64,000 nucleotides of DNA, from positions 5,721,115 through 5,785,114 of the forward strand of contig OY986972.1 of the NCBI GenBank assembly GCA_963920575.1, read 5' to 3'. Numbering within the stretch: position 1 is the stretch's first letter; the number at the start of each line of letters is the position of its first letter. The notes under the pieces were generated by a model, which saw only the letters and a program-made list of their open reading frames with translations, made no database searches and had not been told where the DNA came from. Position numbers and translations under genes: made by a program. Source of the stretch: Narthecium ossifragum. Lineage: Eukaryota; Streptophyta; Magnoliopsida; Dioscoreales; Nartheciaceae. This document shows positions 1 to 13,800 of the stretch, one piece after another.

Positions 1-1840
1 ATTTGATTGTTGTACTCATGGGGGTTCTATAAGTTTTGGATTGGTTCAAGTCATACTTCTTGAGTAGGTCTCTAGTGTATTTGGCTTAACTAATAAAAAT
101 TCCTTCTCAAGTTTATATGATTTGTAAACCAAGCAAATAATTGAGTTCACACATCAAACACAATTCAAATTCACTTTACATGCAAGAGGCAAATTCTTCA
201 CAAAGCCTTTCATTAGAAGATCAAAATATCATCAACATAAATTTGAACCAATAAAATGTCCTTCCCTTTTGATTTTGTAAATAGAGTAGTATCAATCTCT
301 CCGCGCATCCCTCCCATCCCTTGGATCCCAGCGGATCCAAGGCTGCCAAACATGCCCTAGGTGGACCCCCGTTCTATCGGGCACGGGTAACCACCACCAC
401 CAACTACTACTCTATCTCTCTCCTAACCACCCGATAACCATTACCCCCACTATTCCTTTTCAAGTGGCTTCATCTCGATCATCTAATATATCCGAGCATA
501 ACTTGGATCATGTATCCTCAGCCGTTTGATAGAATGCATATGATCTTATATAATATATTGAGAGCATGTAAAACTCAAAGAATAAGATATGGATGTGAAA
601 TACCAAAACTTGAGTTGCTTGTCAAATCATATTTGTAAAATTTACAACTTGCTCTTTCACCGCTAAGTCAATTTTACTGCCATTTTGTTGATCAATCGTA
701 AAAATTCTCAAATCACAGAGGCTCGGGCTCATTTTCTTCTAGCATGATGGGCGGATCTACTAGCCTTTGATATTGAAAGTTGGATAGGATTTTCTTGAAA
801 ATATGGTACGTGATCAATATCCGCCTTGTTATGGGCCTTTTCTTGATCATAGTGCAAATTTTCAAGATCATAGGCCCTTAGATCCATTTTTTTATTTTTA
901 AAATAAAAAATCTGAAAATTAAGAAGAAGGAAGGAGAGGAATTAATTTAGAATTTATAAAAGACATTAAATTGGACCTTGAACTCTTGAATCCTCACTTT
1001 ACCGAGTTCTTAGGAATAGTTGCAGCAAAATTAGAAGAAATGATATAGAGAAATAATTTGTTAGGATGAACGAATGAAATGACGATATTTATAGACTTTT
1101 AGGGGTTTTTAATTTTTTAGAATTGACCAAAATGTCATTAAGCCTATCCATTTTATCACCACAAGAAGGAGCATTTTGATCATTTATATAAAGTGTACAT
1201 CAATGGCCCTCCCAACTAGCTGGTTTTGATTGTTGGAAGTGACTAATTGATCAAATTATAAAAATATGACTATAATCGACCTTATAATGCCAAGTGTTAC
1301 CAAGTGTTAACAAGTTTTCATTTAGGGATGAAAATGCTTTCAATCCAAGAGGTAATAAGTTTTCAGTTAGAGATGGAAATGCTTTCAATCAAGGGCGGAG
1401 AACAAACCACCACATATAATTGAAAACCGTGTCAGTGTTACGGAAATCCGTTTTAGTTAACATCATAAAATGCCAAAGGTTGACAAGTTTACATCTAAGG
1501 TTGGAAATGCTTTCAATTCAAGAGGGGGAGAAAAATCATCCAAGCACATAATTAAAAAATCATGCTAGTAGTGTGGGAAATGGGAATCCAATGGTGCATA
1601 TATAAAAAGTAAGAAGTTAAAAAAATAGCCGTTATTGCATGGACCTAGGCCCAGCCCGGGTCCAGCCTTTTCGTGGACTCGTACCGGTCCAGCCAAATGG
1701 GCTTGGCAGTCGAGGCCAACCCAGCGCGTGGCCAATCCGGTTGAGACTCGAGGATTGCCGCAGGGGCGGGAGGTCGTCCTAAAAGAGAGACGGGAAGGTG
1801 AGCGACGCCACGGCCACAACCGAGCGCCACCACCAGCGCC
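1..1840. other. Upstream intergenic region of the ZW10 gene
   Basis: I see no convincing coding sequence here. The stretch is AT-rich up to about 1600 and becomes GC-rich just before the ZW10 start codon, as expected for a 5'UTR and proximal promoter. It contains three degenerate copies of a motif of about 45 bp, listed separately. Confidence 0.6.
1311..1530 (+). repeat. Three degenerate direct repeats of about 45 bp
   Basis: Copies lie at about 1311-1352, 1352-1397 and 1482-1530. They share the core GAAATGCTTTCAAT preceded by an ACAAGTTT-like stretch and followed by a purine-rich end. They are imperfect and not regularly spaced, so they look like an old local duplication rather than an active satellite. 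Confidence 0.6.
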
Positions 1841-4800
1841 ATGGACGTCCTCCTCGGTTCGATCGACGTGAGGGATCTCCTCTCGACCCAAGACCTCGAC
1901 GAGTCCTCACCACTCTCCGCCCCCGACCTCCACCTCCTCATCGACCGCCTCCAGATCCGGTCCCTCCACATCAAGGACAAGGTCCGGGACTACGTTCTTG
2001 CCCACCACGCTGACTTCGCCGCCATCTTCTCCCGCTGTTCTCTCGCCGCCTCTCGCGTTGACGACCTATCCCGAGCCCTCTCCGATGCCCTCGGCGTCCT
2101 TTCGGACCGCCCTCTTGACCTCGAGATCCGCGACTTGGTCGACGAGATCCGCGCCAAGAGGCGGGATCTCGACGAGCGGCGCGAGGCGCTTGGTCTCGTA
2201 CGCGTTATGGCGAGGTTGATGGAGATGGTGAAGAAGGCGAGAGACGATCTTGAAACTGGAAGTTTCTTGGACGCCGCGGAAACTCTGCGGGATTTGAAGG
2301 CAAGGATGTTGGTTGGGGAGGAGAATAAGGAGGAGGAGCCGTTGGTGTTCGAGCTTTTGAGGAATGAGTGGACTGAGTGCTTTGATGAGGTAATTGTGGG
2401 CTTCTTCAAGATTTTGAGCTGATTAGATGGCAATTTCTTGCGTTAGTCTAAGAATGTTTGTCTAAAATGGTAGGTTGTTTGTGCATACAGCTTCAACGGG
2501 TTCTTGCTGGGAAGGTGGAAGACGCCATCCAGTTTGAGTCGCAAACTGGTGGAGTGAGAGTAATGTGCTGGTGGACTGTTGGAGAAACGAACAAAATTGA
2601 GCTCAAGAGGGTTTTACAGGCAATGGAGGTTGGTGTTCCCAATAATGGAATTTATAAAGGAGGGGAGGAGGGGAGGAGGGGAGTGTACATGCTTAATTTA
2701 GAAAAAAAGGTTCTTGATGAATGGGGAGCAAATCTTCGCATAATTGACTACGGTAGTCTTAAAACAAAATAGCTATGCTACTTCTTACATATTGTATTTT
2801 CATTGGATCATACTACTTCACAACTTTCACGTACTTGCTTAGTAGATGACAGTTAAAACCTATAGAAATGAGATAAGTAATATGTTTGATTTATGTGGTG
2901 ATAGTGTTGAGAATTGTGTTCAATTCAAGTATGGGAAACTGCACCCTTTTGTTTTCGTACTTGCCTTCTTGGAGCTTAAAATTTTGCCCCAGACTAATAG
3001 TCTGTACTGAAAATGTATATGCAATGCAGGTTGTTGGAATCCTAGATTATGGATTATCAAAGGTAGCAGATTTGATGATCAAACATGTCATGTTGCCCGC
3101 AGTAAGTAATGGATCAATACTTGTTTTTATGGAAGAGCCCAATCAGGAGCATGTAAGAAAGCCCAAGGCAATTCTTAAGCTTGCTCTATCAGCTGCATGC
3201 CAGGTAACTGCAGTATTCCAATTGAATATTTTAGATCTCCAATTATTCCTGCAAGTTTAGTTTCTAAGGACCAATTTGGTACTTCAGTAAAGTCCAGAAG
3301 TCCATAAAATGTCTACCGATTGAACAATCATAATATTGAATTAAGTACTTCTATTACTGGTATTTTTATATTTGACTTCAGGTTTGATGCTTAGTTCACA
3401 CCATTAGCAAGGCCATTACTTGTTGGTGAAGAACATTTTGTTTCATTTGCTTCCACTGAATAGTTAATGAGATCAGTTTGTGGAGGCTGCAACCTTATCT
3501 GATCTACATGTGCCCCATGCCTACAGAAAGGATCCTAGGCTTATTAGATAAGAACTAGGTTGTATTCTGCAAGCCATGATGCAGAAGGGAAGATGAAAAT
3601 AGTTTTAACAAGCCAATCAACTAACTCGGCATTTTTGAAAGTAGTCATGAGGTAGGTGCATTTAACAAGCCAATCAACTAACTCAGCATTTGTCATTACT
3701 TGCTAAGCAAGGAGTGCTTGGATACATCGTGCTCCAAGCAATTTGCTTTACAATAGATTTTGTTGATTTGATAGTCGAGAAATGTGCTTCACAATACAAT
3801 TTGTTAATCCAATAGGCATGGGTATATTTTCGAGGAATACATATTAGAGATACTTGAAAGCTTGGAGTCCCAACTATATGTTTCTTCAAAATTCTGGCAG
3901 CATGTCGGTGATGTTGATCTCCCAATATTCAAACTTCATCCATTATGATGGACGATCAACCTAGGACCCACAAAAATTGAGGAAATCTAGCCTTGATAAT
4001 TTAGCAAATAGTAAAACTTATTTGATTATGTCCAAACCCTTGACAACCTACTTTAGACCAGGGAGGATACATTTGTTCATCCTTGTTTGAAGACTATCGT
4101 ACTTAAGTTGGAGCTTGTGAACCCATATAATTAATGTAGGCCTCTAAGTGGTGGATACTACCTAGCTAGCTTTCAACCGTGGATTGTTGTGCTGGTCGGC
4201 ACAGGCCGTGCCAATTGAGACTTATAATGCTGGTTTCTGTTTATTGTTGATCTAAACTAAGCAGAGAAAGTATAGCAAAGCTCCATTTATTTTATTGAAA
4301 GCAGGCAATAAATTCATGGTCTGATACAAAAGATCTTCTCATGGTCAACTTACTTTACAGCTGCTATAATATGGTTTTAATTCGCTTTTTTCAAATTCTA
4401 GTTAGTTTGAAAAGCTTGGTTAAAAGGACGGACTTGAACTCCTTCCTAGCTATTCATGGATTTTAGTAAAGAAAGTCTGGCACCCACAAAATGGTTTCCC
4501 TAGTTCGGTAATGGAGAGAGACATGGGTTCTTTAGACACCTTCATTATCTCAAAAATTAAGGAAAGAACTATGGGAAAAAACTGAGTTGAGATGGTTTTA
4601 TGGAGAAAAATGAGCATACTTGGCGCTCTCTATTAACTTGGTCTTCAGCTTCATTTTGGTATTTTGCTGGACATATATGTTTATACATGTAGAAGATACA
4701 ACTCTCTATAGAATACTGTACAAGTACAAAAATGTAACTGTACAAAATTGGTACACTGATACAACAATAACCATACAAATGCTAGTAGGGGTAGCTCTAC

Positions 4801-7800
4801 GGCCTCTATCTACTAGTAGACTGTTCAATGCCTTGAAGCTCTTCAGTTACTGTCTGGATCCTCTAGATCAAGATCCTGTTATTTCCTCTTGTATCTCTGC
4901 AAAAAGGCTGGCCAACAGCAGAGTGAGCCTAACCCAGCAGGGAAAACCACAAGCAACCCCAAGGGTTTAGACATTCTAGTCTAATCCTCTTGGTTGATCA
5001 CCACAAATGCTAGACCTCTAGTCCAACAGACTGGTATACAGGCACACAAACTACTCCGGAACCTGTCACAGGTTTAGGGCATCTAATGAGAGACAGACAA
5101 AGTATGTCATAACTTCTCAACCAGTAACCTCACGAACACCTTGGGATAACAGTCTCTTTAGGTTCAACGTGGGACTAGCAGCCTTCTTCATGTGTAAATT
5201 GTGGACATTTGAATGAGTTTTTCATCTTATGGTACCCTTAAAAGCTACTAGTTCCTACATGTTGCAGTTCCTAAATGTTCCAGGAAACACTTGCTTACTT
5301 GACTAGGGAGTCTATCTGTTTATCAACATTTTTTTCTTTGGAAATGGAGCCTCATTGGAGCTTTGGTGATACCTTTTTTTTATTTCGTCGCCCCTTTTAG
5401 GTAAAACTTCTTTTAGGGGATGTTTGGTTGTCTGCATTGCCACATGTGGCTGTTCTCCCGATGCTGCAGCAAGCGTTTTCCCGCCCTCTCCCTTTCTACC
5501 TTTTGCAATTAATGTGGGTGCATTGGCCGATGCAGCCGCCCAACCGAACACCTGTAACAAAACAATGCCTGCATCGGGTGCTTCAATTGACCCTGATATA
5601 GGTAACCAATTAGGCCCTTAAGCTTGAAGCAGATGTCTTTGATGCAGTAGGTTAGAGTTTGCATTGAACATGAAGTTACTTCTTTCTTTGCTTCTTATAT
5701 TGGTAACCGCAGCTTACTGATTGTAGGGGACATGAGGGGTTTCCTTGCTGATAGGTCCTCATGTCACAAAGTAATGCTCTCTTTAATGAAACCATTTTTG
5801 ATGCTTTGTCGTCTTAAAGTGTGTTTTGCCGCAAATATACCTGTCTATAGTGTTTAATGGATGTTAATTATTTGTGATCTTCTGGCTTATATGTATCCAT
5901 AACAATTTGCTATGCATTTAAAGAATAATGTGCCCTTGGCTAGTTTGCTGCATTGATTTGTTTAATCTTTCAGTTAGTTGATCTCATGAGAATGTTAGTT
6001 TGTTTAATACTTTCTTGTTTTTTAGGAAAGCCTAGATGATGCAACAATGTATGCAAGGGTCACTCAGATTATAAAGTTTATCTACGAGTTCATCTGCTTT
6101 GAGAATGCTGCATGGATGCGATGCATTGGAAAGCTGACTTGGTCAAGATTGGCAGATATAATTATAAGCTCCTTTCTGTCCAAGGTTTGTTTTTGAATTA
6201 TATATTGGCATATACAATGTAATTTTACATTTTATTCACAATCTATGTATTTATTTATTTGGTCATGGAGGCATTTTGGTGCAAAGATTATGTTTGTTCC
6301 TGTTTTTACAACTCATTTAGCACTGACTAAGCACTACAGTCATAATGCATGTGGTAACTTATTAATGTTCCTTTTGCCTTTAATCTGATAAGTAACTTGA
6401 CTAATTGGATCACTACAATTGTGTTAAGGTTCCTTTATTAATGTTCCTTTTTTTTCATTTTTGCTCAGTTCAACATTCAAGGAATTGAAATAAAACAAGT
6501 GTGGCAAAAGCTTCTCTTTGATACTTGTAATTAGAGGGTTTTAAGGGTAAACAGGACTCTTCTTTTTCAAGAGAGTGTGGCCAAAGCGAAAACATAAGAA
6601 ATCATTTTGATTTTGAGAGGAATGCTGCCCTTATGGTCTATGCCTTCCATCTCTCAGCTTGCTAAAGGAATTTTCTCCCGTCTTTGAACATGCTCTTGCT
6701 CTGTTACAAGCGTTGAGCTCTTAAGCATGCGTGCCTGATCACTTGCTTGGTCTAGCCAGGGGAAGGTCTGTGATGGAGAATCACTGTGGGGAAGGTGCAG
6801 GGGAAGAGACTTGAGACCGAATCAAGCCGAAATCAGATAGAAAATTGAGTAGGAAGAGAGTAGAGGTCATTGGGATGAGATTTGGACGATCTGGATGCCT
6901 CAAGATGCATGATTAAGTTTAGATCGACAAGCAAGGATCACGGTGGATCGGTGCCGCCAGGCTTGGAGGAGACGATCAGGCTCTAGGTCGGTCAGAGAAC
7001 TCTTCGGCATTGGGGGAAGGATGAATTGAGGTTCTTGGGGCTCTTGGAAGTCTTCAGGTGGCAGGGTGAGCGAGATCGTGGAGATTCGGCCGACTTCAGG
7101 TCCTACAAAGCCTTGAGGTCGCTAGAGATGAAAGAGAAGGAGGCGGCGTAGGCTTCGTGGAAGGCTAGTGGTATCGCGACGGAGGTGAGAGGCTGGAGGC
7201 TCACCGGTGGGTTCTTGATGTGAAATTGGGGTTGGCCGAGGTTGGAGGATTGGTGGTGCCTCAAAGCCGCACATGGACGTTGTGAGGGCCATGGGCTGCT
7301 GGAAAGGGTTTGTCGCAGGGGGCTTCTCGACGATAGAAGGTTGTTGGCCGGTGACGAGGGGGGCTCAGTGAGAAGAGCTTGACCGACGGGGAAAGAGAAG
7401 GGAGTAGAGAGGGGAAATAGAATTGGGGTGGGAGGGGTGGAGCTGATGTGGAGGAGAGAGAAGGTGATAGCTCATGTACGGTGGATGCAGTGGAGGTAAT
7501 GGATGGGTGTTGTGCAGAGGGCGGCTGGATTGATGATTTGGGGGGGGGGGCTCTGATCATCATATCTGGCAAGAATCGCAGTGGATCGATGTTGGCCGAC
7601 TGGAGAATGACTCGTAGGTGTCGGGTGAGGGTGGATAGATGGTCGTGGCGCTCCTGGAAGTTTTCAGGTGGTAGGGGTGAGCAAGATCATGGAGATCTTG
7701 TCCTAACTTTGGGTCTGGTAGGGGCTTGAGGTCGCCTACAAGATAGGAGGAGGAACGAACTTAGTGGAAGGATGTGGATGGCTAATGGAGTCATGATAGA

Positions 7801-10800
7801 GGTCAGAGGAGGTAGGGAGGCTCGTTCGTGGGGTCTCTATGTTAAATAAGGGCTGTCTGAGGTTGGAGGCGTCGATGGTCCTTCAAAGCCGCCGCGGTAG
7901 ATGTCAGGAGGACCGTCGGCAATCAGAAAAGTGATAGGGTAGTCATGTGGGGCTTCCCTGAGACAGAGGGTTGCTGGTCGGCGACGAGGGCGGCCTGGTG
8001 TGTAGAGGTTGGCAGGCGGGGAAAGAGAAGTAAGGAGCGAGAAGAACGGGGAAGAGAGATTCAGATGGGAGATATGAGAGAGGTGAGAGGAGAGAGAGCT
8101 GGCATAGAAGATAGAGGCAGTAGTTGTGGGTCCGGTGGGTTTGGCCTGGGGCCGAGGTGCAGTGGGTGGAGACAGTCCGGTGATGAGGGGCCCGCTAGTT
8201 GGAGATGGGGATACCTATTGAAGGTGGTGGAGGAGGAGGATTCATACGATAGGTGGCAAGGATTCCCGAGCCGACCGGCACCTTTGGTGCCGGCCGAAAA
8301 GTATCGTGTCGGTGGGTCAGCGGCACCGACTTTGCCCCCGGCACTGGCACAAGCCGGCACCGGTCCGTGCCGGTCGGCAACGGGGTGGTGCCGGTCGGTG
8401 CCGGTCGGCCAACTGGGTTATAAGATGGAGAAGAGAGGTAACGGGGTGGTGCCGTGCCGGTGGCAAGTTCCGAGCCGGCCAAGGACCGGCTCGGCGCGTG
8501 CCAGTGGCACGGCAATCCTTGATAGGTGGGACTCTCGAAGAAGCCCGATGAAGAGGGTTTGGCTTTCTCCAACGCATGCTGGTGGTGAAGGACCCAAAGA
8601 GATTACTCTCAGTTAATTGATTGATGATGGATTGATGAAAGTGGATGAAAAGAGAGTACAATGGGGTGTCGTAAATAGAGCATGGGCCTTAAACAACTGG
8701 ACTAGGACTGAAACTAAAACTAGGCCTCTCCTTGGACTCAACCATCTAAAGTAGGCCTTACAAGCAACTAGGTTTTGAAGTAGGAAACATGTAAATAAAG
8801 AATCTAGGAAATTGCAAATAGTCCTAATTAAACAAGGAAATCCTAGAAATCAGTAAATAAAGCTAGAAAGCTCCTTGAAGTAAGAGAAAAAGTAGGAGAG
8901 AGGATTCAATGTGGCTTGGGGCCCACCTTGGCTGCCCTTCCTTGGGTCGGCCCTAGCCCTAGGGCTGCTCCCACAAGGGGTCAGGGCCCACTGGTGCAAC
9001 ATGCTTTAGCTCCTTTTCGAATAGCACTCCAAGCTTCCCTCCCTTTGAAGTGGATTTTTCAGCTCTTAGGTGTTTAGGATGTTATTCTTTGTGCAATACC
9101 AAGCAGCTATATATGGATCCCTCTACAAGTTCAGAAGAGCGAGCATTTTAACAGCTATCAGTTTTTTTACATCATCTCATACATATTCTAGGTATTTTGT
9201 GCTGTATTATACATCTCTTAGTTATACGCATACATTACCTGTTTTGTGTGAATACTAAGCTAACAAATTGTTTATCCATCAATGGAAATAACCGGTACTT
9301 TGAAGCCGTGATTTTGACTAGGGACCAATCCCAACAATGTGAGCTTCCAATTTGTTTCCAAATGTTGTCTACCAAGTTATGTTGTTATATTGTTTTACAA
9401 AGCTGCTGAGAACATGGTTGGTTTAAACTAGTAGATTGTAGGAAACTGGTTCTATATTTTGATGTTTGTGATTGTATGTTTGTTTACAAAGACTGCTTTA
9501 ATTAGTAATTATGAGATAGTGGTTAGTCCCTTGGATGTTGTTAGTTTCTAACATTCCAAGAACTATATGTGCTCATATTTGTTAGTTGCCAACCTATGGT
9601 TATTTGTCTAGAGTCATTCATGAAACTGCTAGTGCAAAGCAATACTGGTCTAATGATTACTGTTTCAGGCTGTTCCAGATGATGCTTCGAAGATGGCAGA
9701 TTTCCATAGTACCATAAGATGTACTACGGAATTTGAGGCCTTTCTAAAGGAAGTAAATTTTATTTCAATGCATGATAGCAAGGAAGAAAAGCTGAGCCAC
9801 TTTGCTCAGAATGTTGAGGTTCACTTTGCTTCTAGGAGAAGGAATGAGATTTTGGCGAAGGCCAGAAGTATACTCCTTGAATTTAGCCATGACCACTCTC
9901 TTGTGAGTCTCTGTATGCGATTTGCATTTTGTGAAGAAAAAAGTTACCTACTTTTGCCTTAAAGTTAAAATGGTGATCATTGCTGCAGGAAAGTACATCA
10001 AGTGGTTCTCTTCCAGCCTCTGGGGTTGTGGAAGGTTGCTCAATCCATGTTGCTGATCTCCTTTTCCAGCCTGAGAGATGTTCTATATCTAAAGCTGCAT
10101 CTCAGCTTATGGACCTAGTTCATGAAACCCTAAGGGTATGTCTGTGTTGGCATCTGAAAGGTTATGTAGTTTTATGTTCTGCAGTTTTGTATATAGATCT
10201 CTATGTCTTACAGTTTTTTGATACGCCTCGAAATTTTCTATTTTCTAGACATCTCAGCGATTTGTTTGTTTTGGCTGTCATCATGTTTGGTATTACCTTC
10301 AACTGTTCTCTTACCATCTAAGGCATACATGGCTCTAATCTCAGCTGCTCCTATTATATCCTTCTAAACATTCACTGCTTAATTTTTATGTTTCTGATCA
10401 TTTCTTGTTTAAAGGTACACAAAAAGGATCTTTAGTGACCCAAAAGTGCTACTACTAAGTTTTTATAATATACATGCAGACTATTAAAGTTATAGTGAGT
10501 AGAAAGCTTGCAATCTTATACAGAAGTCATAACCAGATGATGTTTTCTTCTGCAGTGCCTTTCTTATTTGTTGGAGATGTATGAAATTTATCATCTCACC
10601 TTTGCGACACAATTTATAGTCAGGCTCTTCATTAAATCACTCTGCCACTGTTTTGTGCTTTAGTAGTTTAATTGCACCATATTTTGGGTGCAAACAGGAT
10701 CACTCTTGCCTGATTTTCTACTTTTATATTACCAGTCTAGGATTTGCCATGGAAAAACCTATTTGATCTTCTTACTGTTTCTATTCCGATTGAATGCTTG

Positions 10801-13800
10801 ATTTTTTCTCCTAAACCTTTAGTCATTCGTCATTATTATGTTTTTGATTTCCTACCATATTCTATGTTTTGATTGATCCATATTTTGATAGGCATCTTGA
10901 GCTATTGAAAATCGGTGCAGGATGTTTGCTTGTCATCTGCAAGAGTGGCAAAGGAATTCTACCATGCTGCAAGAGATGCTCTATTTTTGCACAGAGCTAT
11001 TGTACCTATCATGGTTTGTTCTTGATTCATTTCTGAAATTATGATGTTAATTAGAGAGTAGTATTATGCTAAAAAGGCATGTGGTATTCGATCCGTGAGG
11101 TTATTTTCAAATTCTAGGAGATCTCTAATAGCTCTTAAGTTAGTAGTTATATTGCCTAATTGTTTCACTTATTCTGCTTGTTGAAAAATTAGTTCATTTC
11201 ATTTTGAAAAGTCAAATGCAATAAAGTATTATCCCCAGTTCCATATTATGGATTAGCTAGGGCATTACTTGGTCAATCAATTGTGCTAATCAAGAGGTGT
11301 AATAACATGAAGTCTCAAACTTTTTGAAGTTAAAAGTGCTGATTCCATGGCTAGATTGTATGCAACTTGTCAGTAATTATGTATTCAGTATAGATGACAT
11401 GCAATTCCTGTGAAATTTTTAAAGTTTCCTCAAATAAAACGAGATGCTAACTACTTAATATGTCACCAACTATGCTAGCTAAGCGATTAGCATGTCAATT
11501 TAAGGGGATGGCATGTAAATAACTTGAAGTTTCTTGGTTCCTTGCAGAATTGGCATGTTGATTGATTAACTAGCTCATTAAAGTTGGTTTTTCTTCCTAG
11601 TTAGATACCTGTTAGAAAAGTGTCATACCTACTCTTTTGGTTCCTCACTTTTAACATTTTCGGTGCATCTACAACTTATGGATTTCTCAGATGTTTGTCA
11701 TCAACCTTCTAAGGAGCAATAACGGTTAACCTGCATTAATTCATATCCCCTAAGTTTCTTTATATATATTCTCTAAGTTTGCTTTATATAAACCTGCATT
11801 AATTCATATCAATCTAAGTTCTATTAATATTATCTTATGCAATATGCAATATGCAAAGACTTATATTTATATTTATTTTATATACCCTAAGTTAGACTTA
11901 TAATATTTTATATTTTATTGGCTATGTTTTACGGTGGCAGTGAACAAAACGTTATGACCAACCTTCGAACCCTGGACCACCTACGGATCAACACAGCCGT
12001 CTAACCAGACAAACTACAAGGAGTTTGTTAAAATTTTATATTAACAATAACTAAAAACTGTGTCAGGGGCACATGTGAGTACTAGTTCGTTATAAGTGTG
12101 AATAGTGACAGAAATGGAGAGTAATTAAAGAAAGACAAAGCAAAAAGACTTAGGTGAAAGGGATTTGAGTTGAATCGATCAGCACTAAACAGTGTTAGAT
12201 TAGGGCATCATGGCCCTTGAAGTGGTTCCTTGCAATGATGAATGCGTCAACCGACCGGCTTTTGTCAAGCTGGTGGGGGGTCAGCTTGGCATTTGAGCGC
12301 AACTCAAGCACGTGAAGAGCCGTCTTGGTGCCAATCAACTTGACCTGGTGCCACCCTTCTCGGGCCAAAGCAGTTCGTATTAAAAGGTTAAGAGGATTGA
12401 AATAAGTGCTTACTGGTTTATCTCATTCGAACCTGTTAAGCTTATAATTTGGTTTACCACATTCTCTAACCCTAAGAATCAATTACACATTCTCTCTCCC
12501 CATGTTTCTCTTCCTCGATGCACTCTGGCAGCTTCCTGACGATGGTCGACGACAATCTCCCTAGTAGCTTCCTAGGTCTTCCCTCCTTGCCTCCCTCCGG
12601 GTGACCCTTTGCTCACCTGTGCACATTGGGTCAGCATGCCCAATAGCTGGACATGTTGTGCCGATATTTCACTGGCTCGGCATGTGCTGTCTGCACGAAC
12701 CGACACAGGTTGACACGGAGTTTTACTGGTCCAGGAATGACATTTGACCCTCCAGGACGCATATATCGGGTGTTTTGGCCCTTTGGGTTGTATTAAGAGT
12801 TTTTTAGGCAATCAAAATAAAAATAATTGGTTTTAAAAATCAAATTTGATAAAGTATTTTTATGGAATAATAATATTTTAAAATTGTGTTTGATCATTAA
12901 AACTCTGTGCCAGCTCATGTCGGCATGTGCCAGCACCAAAGCACAAACTTATGTGCCAGTGCTGACCATAAAGCTTGTGTCGATAATCCACTGGCAAGAT
13001 ATTCGCCGGCTGTGTTGGCCTGTGCCGACCAGCACAGAACCTTGGCTGGTGGCACTTGCTTTGTCAGCTCAAGGCCATTTGCCCCTTGCATTGTCATCCT
13101 TGGTTCCTTACCATCGGCGTGAGGATGCTTACTGAGTATCTGCATCCTATGTGCCGACGACACATATCGTGTTGGCCAATTACTGGCACGATATGCGCCC
13201 GCGGCAAGGTAATCCTTGATTGACATTTTTAGGATGAATTATATGTGGAGATCAATGTTCAGTGAAAGGCATAAAATCAAATATCTTCTGAACTTCTGAA
13301 CGTTTTGGATATAGTGAGGTGTTTATTCAATAAAATAGATGGTTTGAGTGCAGCCAAATTTGGGCACCTACTACAGACTTTTTAACGCACCCCCTACAGA
13401 CTTTCTAACAGAACCCCTGCAATGTATTCCAATGAACTGGTCCTTCTGTTTTATAGTATTGGCTAGATATTTTCCTTATGGCCGGGATTTCCTTGGTACT
13501 TACCATGCCATTTGAGAATTGGCACGGTAAAAATCATGGCACATACTTGGTCAGGCCAAACATCTTGTAGCGTGCTGTTTTGCTCGTTCTGTCTGAAACA
13601 CAAAATCTTTGTGAAGTGGTCTTCTGTTTTTGGTCACTTAATTTCTTGACTTAAGTCTGGGTTGGCGCCAACTTCACTTAGCGAGAGAAATGAAAAAAAA
13701 AATGAAGTCTGATCTAACATCGTCTTCACTTAAACGCAGTAAGATATGGTTCAATAGGGTTATTCGACATCTCATCTTCATCCTTTTTATCTGGTTTTCC

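Noticed and set aside
7945..8616. 223-codon open frame in ZW10 intron 4
   Set aside because: It runs through a repeat and a hAT-like element, the product is low-complexity Gly/Arg-rich, and it has no family features.
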